Part shown: piece after piece, positions 43,481 to 51,487 of the stretch
How positions within the stretch are numbered: position 1 is the first letter of the stretch
Layout: every line of letters starts with the position of its first letter
Assembly: GCA_016218725.1 (NCBI GenBank)
Contig: JACRDB010000092.1
Location: 62,001-126,000, forward strand
DNA length: 64,000 bases
Direction of reading: 5' to 3'
Source of the DNA: Deltaproteobacteria bacterium
GTDB taxonomy: Bacteria > Myxococcota_A > Polyangia > Polyangiales > Ga0077539
Made by a program: the position numbers and the translations under genes
Notes under the pieces: model-generated
The model's database searches: none
What the model was told of the DNA's origin: nothing
The model's input: the letters and a program-made list of their open reading frames with translations, nothing else

Positions 43481-44746
43481 TCAGCTCTCCCTGGCGGCGG
43501 CGCGGGCCTCGGCGAGCACGGCGCGAGCGTCGCGGCCAAGGAGCACGGCCTCCTCCAGCCGGGGCTCGACGGCGTCACGCTGCACGCGAAAGAGCCTCGG
43601 GGCCCAGGGCCAGGGCTCCACCGACGCGAGCTGGTCCAGGGCGACCCGATCGTTAGGGTGCGTACGATAGTGTCCCTGGGCCTCCAGGAGCGCCACGGCC
43701 TCGGTGGTCACCGGGAGGTAGCCCGTGCGGGTGGCCCAGTGGGCGGTGTTCTCGGGCTGGCACATCCAGCGAAGGAAGCTCCACGCGGCCTCGCGGGCGC
43801 TCCTCGGGGCGCTGCGCAGGACCACGAAGAAGGTCCCCCCGGTGGGCACCGCCCGCCGGACGCCCGCGGGCAGCGGGGCGGCCACCACCGGGAAGCGCGC
43901 GTTGTCCTCCAGGTAGCGCAGGAACGCCGTGCTGGTCCAGATGATCGCCGCGCGGCCCGCGAGGAAGTCCTGGTTGGTGGCCTGCCAGGCGTTGTAGTCC
44001 CTCCCGGGCGGGGGCCTCATGGCCCGGTGGCGGTGCACCAGGTCCTGCCAGAACTGCACGGCCCGGACGCCCGCGTCACCCCCCAGGGACACGGTCCCGT
44101 CGGGCTCCACGAGGCGCCCTCCGGCCTGGCCCAGGAGCGCCACCCAGAACCACCAGTTGATGGGCACCTCGTGGCCCCAGCGGACCCCGTCCGGGCGGCG
44201 CTCGGTGAGGGCCACGGCGGCGTCGCGCAGGGCGTCCCAGGTGTCGGGGACGCGCACCCTGCCGCGCTCCAGGAGCCTGCCGTCGATGTACATGATGGGC
44301 GTCGATCGGTTGAAGGGGACCGCCACCAGGGTGCCCTCGGGCCCTCCCTGGAAGCTCCCGTGCTGCCCCAGGGCCGGGACGAAGCCCAGCCTCGAAGCGC
44401 CGTCGTAGCCCGCCAGGTCTTCGAGCACGCCCGCGCCGTGGAGGTACGGCACCACCTCGCCCACCACGTGGCTGAAGGTCGGCCCCGCCCCCGCCGCCAG
44501 CGCCGTGCGAAGCCTCGCCAGGGCCTCGAAGTAGTCACCCTGGAAGGTCGCCCTCACGAGCACCTTCGCCTGCGCGCGGTTGAAGCGCCGCACGAGCTCC
44601 AGCAGCACCTCGCGGTTTCGCCCTCCGTAGGAGAACCACAAGGTCGCCACCACGCGGCCGCCCTCGCGCTCCACCCGCGCTTCGCGACCCGAGCACCCCG
44701 CGAGGCACCCAAGGACCCCGAGGGCCCGACGGCGATTCAGATGCAC
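43481..44746 (-). CDS. CUT1 ABC importer solute-binding lipoprotein
   Basis: The 421-aa protein begins MHLNRRRALGVLGCLAGC, with lipobox LAGC, so it is a lipid-anchored periplasmic binding protein. It follows the family 1 layout of UgpB/MalE relatives: TLWFSYGGRNREVLLELVRRFN, GPTFSHVVGEVVPYL, VPFNRSTPIMYIDGRLL, DTWDALRDAAVALTE, GRAAIIWTSTAFLRYL and EAAWSFLRWMCQPENTAHWATRTGYLPVT. The FNRSTPIMYID and WxxGYLPV blocks are those of glycerol-3-phosphate or glycerophosphodiester and related sugar binders, but the ligand cannot be assigned. It overlaps the ATPase gene stop by 10 bases. Confidence 0.88.
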   Translation of the reverse strand: MHLNRRRALGVLGCLAGCSGREARVEREGGRVVATLWFSYGGRNREVLLELVRRFNRAQAKVLVRATFQGDYFEALARLRTALAAGAGPTFSHVVGEVVPYLHGAGVLEDLAGYDGASRLGFVPALGQHGSFQGGPEGTLVAVPFNRSTPIMYIDGRLLERGRVRVPDTWDALRDAAVALTERRPDGVRWGHEVPINWWFWVALLGQAGGRLVEPDGTVSLGGDAGVRAVQFWQDLVHRHRAMRPPPGRDYNAWQATNQDFLAGRAAIIWTSTAFLRYLEDNARFPVVAAPLPAGVRRAVPTGGTFFVVLRSAPRSAREAAWSFLRWMCQPENTAHWATRTGYLPVTTEAVALLEAQGHYRTHPNDRVALDQLASVEPWPWAPRLFRVQRDAVEPRLEEAVLLGRDARAVLAEARAAARES

Positions 44747-45831
44747 CGCGCCCCGTCCCGCGATGGGTCAAAGAAATGCGCCCTCCCTGGCACCAGCGAA
44801 ACCCTCACGGCCTGACCCCTGCGCCGGAGGTCAAAGCCCGCGCGCCGCGCCCGGAGCGTGAGCCCTCGGGCCTCCACCACGAGGTGCGTCTCGGCCCCGA
44901 TGGGCTCCACCTGCACCAGCGTGCCCTCGACGCCGACGCCGTCGTCGCTCACGGTCACGTCCTCCGGCCGCACCCCCACCCGGACCCGGTGCGGCACCGA
45001 TGCCGCACCCCTGGAGACGCGGAAGGGACCGACGGAAACGCTGTCTCCGTCGCGCTCTCCGTCGAGGAGGTTCATCCTGGGCGAGCCCACGAAGGCGCCG
45101 ACGAACTCCGTGGAGGGGGTCTCGTAGAGGGCCCTCGGGGTGTCGCACTGGAGGAGCCTCCCGGCCCGGAGCACGGCGACGCGGTCCCCGAGGGAGAGGG
45201 CCTCGGCGTGGTCGTGGGTGACATAGAGTGCCGTGGCGCCGATGCCTCGGACCAGGGAGCCGAGCTCCTGGCGGAGCTCTTCGCGGAGCGACGGATCTAC
45301 ATTGGACAGGGGCTCATCGAAGAGGAACACCCGGGGCTTCCGCACGATGGCGCGGCCCATGGCCACGCGCTGGCGCTCGCCGCCGCTGAGCTGGTCGGGC
45401 CTGCGCCCGAGGAGCCTGGAGAGCCCCAGGAGCGAGGCTGCCTCGTCGACGGCGCGGGCCCTCTCGGCGGGGGGGGCCTTCCGCATCCGGAGGGGGAACT
45501 CCATGATTTCCCGGGCGGTCATCTGCGGGTACAGGGCGTAACCCTGGAACACCATGGCCACGTCGCGGTCCTGCGGCGGAATCCCCTTCATGGGCCTACC
45601 GGCGAGGTGAATGGTCCCCTGGTCGGGCTCATCGAGCCCCGCCACGAGGCGCAGGGTGGTGCTCTTGCCGCAGCCCGAGGGCCCCACCACGGCGATGACC
45701 TCCCCCTTGCGCACGGTGAGCGAGAGCCCGGTCAGCGCGGCGTGGGCGCCGGGCTCGCGCTCCCCACCGGGGTACACCCTGGAGACCCCTGCGAGGACGA
45801 GCTCCTCGGGGGCGTCAGCCGTGACGCTCAC
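44737..45831 (-). CDS. CUT1 ABC importer ATPase (UgpC/MalK type)
   Basis: The 364-aa ATPase has Walker A GPSGCGKST, Q-loop MVFQGYALYPQMTAREI, signature LSGGERQRVAMGRAIVRKP, Walker B VFLFDEPLSNVDP and THDHAEAL. A C-terminal TOBE/OB regulatory domain (HRVRVGVRPEDVTV, VEPIGAETHLVVEARG, FFDPSRDGARCI) defines MalK/UgpC-type proteins. The GTG at 45829-45831 lies within the 3' end of the MetE-like gene (17-base overlap). It powers the two permeases downstream. Confidence 0.9.
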   Translation of the reverse strand: MSVTADAPEELVLAGVSRVYPGGEREPGAHAALTGLSLTVRKGEVIAVVGPSGCGKSTTLRLVAGLDEPDQGTIHLAGRPMKGIPPQDRDVAMVFQGYALYPQMTAREIMEFPLRMRKAPPAERARAVDEAASLLGLSRLLGRRPDQLSGGERQRVAMGRAIVRKPRVFLFDEPLSNVDPSLREELRQELGSLVRGIGATALYVTHDHAEALSLGDRVAVLRAGRLLQCDTPRALYETPSTEFVGAFVGSPRMNLLDGERDGDSVSVGPFRVSRGAASVPHRVRVGVRPEDVTVSDDGVGVEGTLVQVEPIGAETHLVVEARGLTLRARRAGFDLRRRGQAVRVSLVPGRAHFFDPSRDGARCI

Positions 45832-46903
45832 GGAGCACCCGGGCGGCCAGGGCCATGTTCCGGAGCTTCTCCCAGGCCTCGTCCACGGGGATCTCCGCGG
45901 CGTTCCCCGGGGCGAAGCCGCAGTCCGGCGCAAGCACCACCCGCGACGGGGCCACGTGCTCCAGGGCCGCCTCCACGCGCTGGACGATCACCTCGGGGGA
46001 GTCAATCACCGCGGCGCGGCAGTCCACGCACCCGAGGCCGACGCGCACACGCTCCGGGAGGTCCCGTAGACACCGTGTATCCCCCGCGGCGGGGATGGTG
46101 AACTCCAGCATCAACTGGTCCACGGCGAGGGCCTTCAGGGGCTCCATGATGGCGTCGTAGGACCCCTCCCCCACCCAGCCCTGGCGGCCCTTGTTCCTGC
46201 GGCACAGGTGCACCGCCGTGGTGACCCCCGGGAGGTCTTTCAAGACCCCGTTGATGAGCCCCACGCAGTGCATGGCCTCGGCGTCGGGGTCCCGGAAGCG
46301 CGCCCGCACCTGGGGGTCCACGAAGAGGCACAGGTGCGGGTCATCGAGCTGGATGGTGTGTACGCCCGCGTCCCTCAGGGCCAGGGCCTCGGCCCGGAGG
46401 ATCGGCACCAGGGCCCGGGCGAAGTCTTCGCGGGTGGCGTAGGCCCCTCGGGAGCGTACGTCATCCCACATGCGCACGCTCAGGAGGTAGGGGCTCGGGA
46501 GGGCGACCTTGAGGGGCCGATCGCTCACGCCAAGGGCGAAGCGAGCGTCCTGGGCCAGGGCCCCGGGGGCGGTGACGGTGACCTTGTCGGTGACCGTATG
46601 CCAGTAGCGCCCGTCCTGACCTTTTCCCGACAGCTCGCGGGTGAAGCCATGGGTGAAGTCACAAATGACGGCCACATAGGAGAAGCGGCGCCACTCGCCG
46701 TCGCTCACCACGTCTACGCCGGCGCCCTCCTGGAGGGCGATGGCGTACGGCACGGCGAGGTCCAGGAGACGCTGGCGCTCGGCCTCGGAGACCCTGCCCT
46801 CGTGGAAGTCATCGAAGAGGGCCTTGAGGAACCTGGGCCGGGGCATGGAGCCCACGACGGTGGTCGGAAAGAGCGCAGGGACCGCACGCTTCGGGCTGCT
46901 CAT
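45815..46903 (-). CDS. MetE-core-like, cobalamin-independent methyltransferase
   Basis: The 362-aa protein corresponds to the C-terminal catalytic barrel of cobalamin-independent methionine synthase. It has the phosphate/Zn layout TTVVGSMPRP, DVVSDGEWRR, IQLDDPHL, the Zn ligand pair in VHLCRRN (His-x-Cys) and the third ligand Cys in LAPDCGFAPG. It lacks the N-terminal folate-binding half of full MetE. Such core-MetE proteins transfer methyl groups between thiols and varied donors. Sitting in an ABC importer operon between a nucleotidyltransferase and the ATPase is unusual. Donor and acceptor are unknown. The ATG overlaps the upstream stop (ATGA). Confidence 0.82.
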   Translation of the reverse strand: MSSPKRAVPALFPTTVVGSMPRPRFLKALFDDFHEGRVSEAERQRLLDLAVPYAIALQEGAGVDVVSDGEWRRFSYVAVICDFTHGFTRELSGKGQDGRYWHTVTDKVTVTAPGALAQDARFALGVSDRPLKVALPSPYLLSVRMWDDVRSRGAYATREDFARALVPILRAEALALRDAGVHTIQLDDPHLCLFVDPQVRARFRDPDAEAMHCVGLINGVLKDLPGVTTAVHLCRRNKGRQGWVGEGSYDAIMEPLKALAVDQLMLEFTIPAAGDTRCLRDLPERVRVGLGCVDCRAAVIDSPEVIVQRVEAALEHVAPSRVVLAPDCGFAPGNAAEIPVDEAWEKLRNMALAARVLRERHG

Positions 46904-47676
46904 TGCTGAAGCTCCGGGCTCGCCTGGAACCACCCCGGGGCGGCCTCCAGGTCCTCGACGGTGTCAATTTCCATGTAGCCCCCGTGGGTGTCCACCCGAT
47001 GGAAGGCGCTGCCTCGCTCCAGCATCCACTGGAGGAGGTCAATCAGGTAGGCCCTCTCAAAGGACCTGCCCTCGCGGAAGGTGCGCCCCTGGAAGCGCTC
47101 CCGGGCTTCATCGAAGGCCCCGAGGAGCTCCCGGGCGCCCCGCGCGGTGAACCTGGCCACGCCGACGAACTCCCCGCAGGCCTCCTCCGAGGGGATCCTG
47201 CGAGAGAGCTCCAGCACGCGCTCGCCCTCGGCCCGGAGCTTCTCGGCGTCGGTCTCGGGGTGCTGCGAGCGGCCCACGTAGCGCCGGCGCCATGCTGTAT
47301 CGCAGCCGAGCACCATGTCATGGGGGGAGGCGAGCAGGGCCCGGACCACGCCCGGGGCATACACGATGTCCGTGTAGGAGCACAGGAACCCGTCGGAGAG
47401 GAGCTCCCGCGCGCACAGGAGGGAGAGGAGAATGTTGTTCTGCTCCCAGGCGCTGTTGTGCACCCAGGTGAACTCCGGGTGCCTCGCCCGGAGCACCTCC
47501 ATGCGGTACCCGGCGATGAAGGTCACGTCGCGCCGTGGGACGCCTCCGGCCTCCAGGGCATCCAGGATCCAGTCGAGCATGGGGCGCCCGTGGACGGGCA
47601 CCAGGGTCTTGGGGACCTGGTCGGTGTGGTGCTGGAGGCGGCTGCCTCGACCGGCCCCGATGAGAATGGCGCGCAT
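46900..47676 (-). CDS. Nucleotidyltransferase (sugar-phosphate or LicC-like)
   Basis: The 258-aa protein has the nucleotide loop AILIGAGRGSRLQHHTDQVPKTLVPV and VHNSAWEQNNILLSLLCARELL. SYTDIVYAPGVVRALL supplies the metal Asp. The N-x-W-x-x-NN-x-x-SL pattern resembles CTP:phosphocholine cytidylyltransferase (LicC) more than RmlA-type enzymes. AYLIDLLQWMLERG and DTHGGYMEIDTVEDLE near the C-terminus are shared with that group. It is first in the ABC importer operon, so it may activate the imported or derived compound. Substrate is inferred only. Confidence 0.75.
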   Translation of the reverse strand: MRAILIGAGRGSRLQHHTDQVPKTLVPVHGRPMLDWILDALEAGGVPRRDVTFIAGYRMEVLRARHPEFTWVHNSAWEQNNILLSLLCARELLSDGFLCSYTDIVYAPGVVRALLASPHDMVLGCDTAWRRRYVGRSQHPETDAEKLRAEGERVLELSRRIPSEEACGEFVGVARFTARGARELLGAFDEARERFQGRTFREGRSFERAYLIDLLQWMLERGSAFHRVDTHGGYMEIDTVEDLEAAPGWFQASPELQQ

Positions 47677-47705
47677 GGACTGCCCGGAGGGTACCATCCC
47701 AGGCC

Positions 47706-48512
47706 ATGGCGCTCACCCTCGGGCTCGTGACGGACCTGCACTTTGGCCCCGACACCTGGTTCCGGGGGCGCCTGCGGAAGCTCTGCCACCGGGCACCGGA
47801 CCTTACCGCCGCGGTGGTCCGGGCCATGAACGACACGCACCACCCGGACCTCTTCGTAAACCTCGGGGACGACCTGGAGGACGAGTCCCCGGCCCAGGAC
47901 CTGGAGCGCTACGCGCAGTGTCAGGCGCTCCTGCGCCAGAGCCGGGCCCCGCTGGTGAACGTCGCGGGCAACCACGACCTGATCCACCTGACCCCCGCGG
48001 ACCTGAACGCCCTCTGGGGCCGCCAGGGGCCGCTCTACCACAGCTTTGACCACGGGGGCTTCCACCTGGTGGTGCTCCACACGGTGGAGCGCAAGGACCG
48101 GGACGTAAGGGTCGCCGCCGAGCAGCTCTCCTGGCTCCGGGAGGACCTGCGCGGGACGGCGCTCCCCACGGTGGTCTTGATGCACCACCCGGCGGACGAG
48201 CAGGACCTGTCGGACTCGCGGTGGTTCTCCGGGGTGCCGCACCTCGCGCTGGTGGAGGAGCGCCGGGCACTGCGGGAGCTCCTCACGGAGAGCAGCAAGG
48301 TGCGCATGGTGTTGAACGGCCACGTGCACAGGAACCACCTGAGCGTCCACGGGGGCGTCCCCTACGTGACCATCCAGAGCCTGATCGAGAACCTGGATGA
48401 CAGCGCCCCGGGGAGGGTCTCCGGGGCCTACGCCACGGTCACCCTGGACGCGCGCGCCTCCGTGGTGCGCGTCCACGGCGAGGACCCGGCGCGGTACCAG
48501 TTCGAGCCCTGA
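47706..48512 (+). CDS. Calcineurin-like metallophosphoesterase
   Basis: The 268-aa cytoplasmic protein has all dimetal motifs: LVTDLHFGPD (D-x-H), NLGDDLEDE (GD), VAGNHDLIHL (GNHD), VVLMHHPAD and NGHVHRNHL (GHxH). The layout resembles CpdA/GpdQ-type phosphodiesterases of about 270 aa. Its ATG at 47706 faces away from the nucleotidyltransferase gene 29 bases off, so both share a narrow promoter region. A phosphodiester substrate is likely. A role with the adjacent importer operon is speculation from position. A hairpin follows the stop. Confidence 0.88.
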   Translation: MALTLGLVTDLHFGPDTWFRGRLRKLCHRAPDLTAAVVRAMNDTHHPDLFVNLGDDLEDESPAQDLERYAQCQALLRQSRAPLVNVAGNHDLIHLTPADLNALWGRQGPLYHSFDHGGFHLVVLHTVERKDRDVRVAAEQLSWLREDLRGTALPTVVLMHHPADEQDLSDSRWFSGVPHLALVEERRALRELLTESSKVRMVLNGHVHRNHLSVHGGVPYVTIQSLIENLDDSAPGRVSGAYATVTLDARASVVRVHGEDPARYQFEP

Positions 48513-48514
48513 CG

Positions 48515-48535
48515 ATCACCTCCGCGGAGGGTGAT
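48515..48535 (+). terminator. Hairpin right after the metallophosphoesterase stop
   Basis: ATCACCTCC (48515-48523) pairs with GGAGGGTGAT (48526-48535) with one bulged base, 2 bases after the stop codon. No T-tract follows, so intrinsic termination is not certain in this GC-rich genome; it may serve as a 3' stabiliser. Confidence 0.4.
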
Positions 48536-48613
48536 GGTTCACTATCGAACGATCGCACCGCTGCGCACATTGTGCTTGACAGGTGGGGCGCATCGGGCGA
48601 CGGACCAGGTACC

Positions 48614-49195
48614 ATGAAGGGTCCACGTGAATCTGGGATGCTCCGCCTGCTGGTCATTGGGATGGCGCTGGCATGTCGGAGGCAGAGGGAGGAGCCGCCC
48701 GCACCGGCGCCCGCGCCACCGCTGACGGTGGCGGTACCCGCGCCGCCCACGCCCGCACCCGCGCCTCCTGCGCCGCCGCAGCTCGTGCCGATGCCGGCCA
48801 TCCCTCCTGCGCCAAGCTCCACCCCGGAGGCCCCGACGGACGCGGCCGCGGCGGCGGCGGAGCCGGACCCCCAGGCGCCGGAGCCCCTCACGGCGGGACG
48901 CCATCGGTGCTCCTTCACGGAGGCGGGGAGCGACTACAACCGCCGCTGCGAGGTCACGCTCCAGGCGGACGGGTCCCTGAGGGTGAGCGCGTCCGGGACG
49001 GCGCTCAACCCCGGGCAGGGCTTCACCATCACGGCGACGGGCTCGGCGCCGCGCTACAGCGCGACGGGCACGCTCAACGCCTTCGGGTCTTGCACTGGGG
49101 CCTTCCGCGGCACCCTGGAGCTCGGCGGCAGCGACAGCCACCCGTTCTACGCCATCGAGTGGGGGAGCGGCTGCAAGATCACCATCGTGAATTGA
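48614..49195 (+). CDS. Lipoprotein with Pro/Ala-rich linker, unknown function
   Basis: The 193-aa protein starts at ATG 48614 after AGGT (a later ATG at 48638 is possible). A short hydrophobic signal (MLRLLVIGMALAC) gives a lipobox ALAC. Next is about 70 residues of Pro/Ala (PAPAPAPPLTVAVPAPPTP-like), a cell-wall-spanning type linker. The C-terminal 90 residues form a small Cys-containing beta domain (RHRCSFTEAGSDYNRRCEV, GFTITATGSAPRYSATGTLN, GSCTGAFRG, WGSGCKITIVN) that I do not recognise. Its stop is 27 bases from the left inverted repeat of the RAYT element. Confidence 0.7.
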   Translation: MKGPRESGMLRLLVIGMALACRRQREEPPAPAPAPPLTVAVPAPPTPAPAPPAPPQLVPMPAIPPAPSSTPEAPTDAAAAAAEPDPQAPEPLTAGRHRCSFTEAGSDYNRRCEVTLQADGSLRVSASGTALNPGQGFTITATGSAPRYSATGTLNAFGSCTGAFRGTLELGGSDSHPFYAIEWGSGCKITIVN

Positions 49196-49222
49196 ACGAT
49201 TGGGCGCTCCCGGCGCTCATGC

Positions 49223-49305
49223 CCGGGGTTCGCCAGAGCATAGCCTCTGAGGTCGCGTCGCTCACCCCGGGCAACCGACGGCGGTCACCGCGCCTCCGCG
49301 CGGTT
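49223..49305 (+). repeat. Left REP-like inverted repeat
   Basis: This 83-base sequence is the reverse complement of 49829-49911 except for 2 mismatches. It contains a short GC-rich stem-loop (ACCGCGC / GCGCGGT) near its inner end, and its inner end touches the stop codon of the transposase gene. Confidence 0.85.
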
Positions 49306-49722
49306 TCAAGGGGCGTCGTCCGTGCGTTCCCAGTCGTCGATGAGGTTGTTCTGCGTGTGGTGCTCCCGCTGTCGGAGCACGTACTGATGCACGACCTCGC
49401 GCTCCGCCTCCCGAAGAGAGAACGCGCCATAGCCCTTCTGCCACGCGAAGGCTGGCACCCGGAGCCGGTGCGCGATGAACTGCGAGGTGCCGACCTTGAG
49501 CGAACGCACCAGGTCCGACACGGCGAGCGAGGGGCGCAGCCCCACCAGCACGTGGACATGGTCCTCCACGCCACCGATGGCAAAGGGGACGCAGCCGCAC
49601 TCGATGCACAGCCGGTCGAGCAGACCGTGGACTCGCCTCGCTCTGGCATCGTCGAGGATCGGGCGCCGGTCCCAGGTAGCCCACACCAGGTGCACATTCA
49701 GACGAGAGTACACACCGCTCAT
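49306..49722 (-). CDS. REP-associated tyrosine transposase (IS200-like Y1)
   Basis: The 138-aa protein is a single-domain HUH/Y1 transposase of the IS200/TnpA_REP family. Elements are LNVHLVWATWDRRPIL, the HUH metal motif GGVEDHVHVLVGLRP (His-x-His), DLVRSLKVGTSQFI, and the catalytic Tyr region FAWQKGYGAFSLRE with VVHQYVLRQREHH. REHHTQNNLIDDWERTDDAP ends it. Start ATG 49720-49722 is fixed by MSGVYSRLNVHLVWA. These enzymes nick REP hairpins as single strands. The gene is complete and its repeats are intact, so it may be active. Confidence 0.9.
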   Translation of the reverse strand: MSGVYSRLNVHLVWATWDRRPILDDARARRVHGLLDRLCIECGCVPFAIGGVEDHVHVLVGLRPSLAVSDLVRSLKVGTSQFIAHRLRVPAFAWQKGYGAFSLREAEREVVHQYVLRQREHHTQNNLIDDWERTDDAP

Positions 49723-49828
49723 GCGCAGGTAATCGGGCGGGAGGCTCCCGAGGTTGTGTGCTCGCGGTCGATTTCGTGTCCGCGCAACACCGCCTCCCGA
49801 CCCCGTTCCCCGCGAGCAGTCGCTGTGC

Positions 49829-49911
49829 AACCGCGCGGAGGCGCGGTGACCGCCTTCGGTTGCCCGGGGTGAGCGACGCGACCTCAGAGGCAATGCTCTG
49901 GCGAACCCCGG
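49829..49911 (-). repeat. Right REP-like inverted repeat
   Basis: This is the inverted partner of 49223-49305 (81 of 83 bases match), located upstream of the transposase gene. It also contains the internal ACCGCGC/GCGCGGT-type stem-loop. Confidence 0.85.
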
Positions 49912-50009
49912 CCACCCCACGGAGCTGGGGCTCCCGGGGGCGGGACCCACGGAGCAGCGAGTGCCCGCGAAAATCTCCCCACCGCTGTAGATAGTTCGGC
50001 CTCGAACGA

Positions 50010-51482
50010 TCACCCCAGCACGCCCTTGAGCGCCGGGTAGAGGGCCCTCCAGGTCCGCTGGCGCTCGGCGTACAGGGCGCTCCGCGACGGCGCCGGTTCG
50101 GTGACCCCCACGGGCCTCACCATGGCCTCGCACGCAGCTTCCACCGTCGGGAAGACCCCCACGGCCGCGCCCGCCAGGAGCGCCGCGCCAAAGGACGGCC
50201 CCTCGGTGGCGCTGGTGGTGACGATCTCCACGCCCAGCACATCCGCCAGGAGCTGCCGCCAGAAGGCGCTCCGGGCGCCTCCGCCGGTGACCCTCAGGGC
50301 CCGGACCGCCACCGGCGGGTCCAGCGATCCCAGCAGCGCCAGGCAGTCCGCGAGGCCGTAGGTGATGCCCTCCAGCACCGCGAGGGCCAGCTCGTCGGGG
50401 CCCGTGGACGCTGAGAGCCCCACGAAGGCCCCGCGGGCGGCGCTGTCGTTGTGGGGCGTGCGCTCGCCCTGGAGGTACGGCAGAAACAGCGCGCCCCCCG
50501 CGCCCGGAGGGGCCTTGGCGGCGCGCGCGGTGATGGCCTCGTAGGGCTCCCGGGCGATGGTGTCACGGTACCACCGGAGCGCTCCTCCCGCGGAGAGCAT
50601 CACGCCCATGAGGTAGCTCCGCCCTGGTACCGCCGCGCAGAAGCTGTGGAGCCTCATGGCGGGCTCCACCCGGAGGGTGTCCGTGGGGCACAGCACCACC
50701 CCGGAGGTCCCGAGGGAGAGCATCCCGAGGCCCTCGCGCACCACCCCGAGGCCCACGGCCCCTGCCGCGTTGTCCGCGGCGCCGCGCACCACGGGGAGGC
50801 CCTCCGGGAGCCCCGTGGCGCGCGCGGCCGTCGCCGTGAGTCCGCCGAGCACCGTGGCGCTCTCGTCCACCGTTGGGAAGATCGACGGCGAGAGGCCGAA
50901 GGCGCCCAGAACCTCCTGGGACCACTGGCGACGCCGGGGATCAAAGGCCAGGGTCCCGCTCGCGTCGGACACGTCCGCGCCCAGGACGCCCGTCAGGCGC
51001 AGCCCCACGAAATCCTTGGGCATGAGCACGGACGTCACCCGGGCGAAGACCTCGGGCTCGTGGCGTCGCACCCACAGGAGCTTTGGGAGCGTGAAGCCCT
51101 CCAGGGCCAGGTTGCCCACGTGGGTCCGCAGCCCGTCGAGGCCGACGGTGGCGGTGATCTCCTGGCACTCCCTGGTGGTGCGCGTGTCACACCACAGGAG
51201 CGCGCGGCGCACGACCTCGCGCCTCGCGTCCAGCAGCACCGACGAGTGCATCTGCCCGGTGAGGCCGAGGGCCCTCACAGCCTTCGGGTCCACCCGGGAG
51301 GCGAGCTCCGTGAGCACCGCCAGCGCCGCGAGGGCGAAGTCCTCCGGGTCCTGCTCGGCGTGACCGGGCTCCGGTGTGTGCAGCGCCAGGGGCCTCTCGG
51401 CCACGGCAGTGACAACTCCAGTTGACGGGTCGAGGGCGACGCCCTTGACCGCGGAGGTGCCGATGTCAAGCCCGAGGAGCAT
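50010..51482 (-). CDS. xylB: Xylulokinase
   Basis: The 490-aa FGGY kinase phosphorylates D-xylulose for entry to the pentose phosphate pathway. N-terminal FGGY elements: LLGLDIGTSAVKGVALD, ALGLTGQMHSSVLLD, WCDTRTTRECQE; C-terminal: MLSLGTSGVVL, GALFLPYLQGERTPHNDSAARG and RALRVTGGGARSAFWRQLLADVL, YGLADCLALL. The GQMHSSVLLD and LQGERTPHND blocks are those of XylB rather than glycerol or ribulose kinases. It starts at ATG 51482, or at GTG 51491 overlapping the stop of the polyol dehydrogenase (GTGA). The pair likely forms one transcript. Confidence 0.88.
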   Translation of the reverse strand: MLLGLDIGTSAVKGVALDPSTGVVTAVAERPLALHTPEPGHAEQDPEDFALAALAVLTELASRVDPKAVRALGLTGQMHSSVLLDARREVVRRALLWCDTRTTRECQEITATVGLDGLRTHVGNLALEGFTLPKLLWVRRHEPEVFARVTSVLMPKDFVGLRLTGVLGADVSDASGTLAFDPRRRQWSQEVLGAFGLSPSIFPTVDESATVLGGLTATAARATGLPEGLPVVRGAADNAAGAVGLGVVREGLGMLSLGTSGVVLCPTDTLRVEPAMRLHSFCAAVPGRSYLMGVMLSAGGALRWYRDTIAREPYEAITARAAKAPPGAGGALFLPYLQGERTPHNDSAARGAFVGLSASTGPDELALAVLEGITYGLADCLALLGSLDPPVAVRALRVTGGGARSAFWRQLLADVLGVEIVTTSATEGPSFGAALLAGAAVGVFPTVEAACEAMVRPVGVTEPAPSRSALYAERQRTWRALYPALKGVLG

Positions 51483-51487
51483 GGCGG

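Larger units (their letters stand above)
49223..49911. mobile_element. RAYT element bounded by 83-bp inverted repeats
   Basis: A 689-bp unit holds one transposase gene (49306-49722, minus) framed by 83-bp inverted repeats that match at 81 positions. The left repeat abuts the transposase stop codon; the right one is 107 bases upstream of its start. Each repeat contains its own palindrome (ACCGCGC, CTCC, GCGCGGT), the hairpin expected of REP sequences. This is the layout of REP-associated tyrosine transposases (RAYTs) with flanking REP/BIME. It sits in the spacer between a lipoprotein gene and xylB. Confidence 0.8.

Noticed and set aside
45231..46069. Plus-strand frames opposite the ABC ATPase
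   Set aside because: They are antisense shadows; the minus-strand ATPase has all nucleotide-binding motifs.
49223..49911. CRISPR-like repeat pair
   Set aside because: There are only two copies, in inverted orientation, framing a transposase; there is no spacer series.
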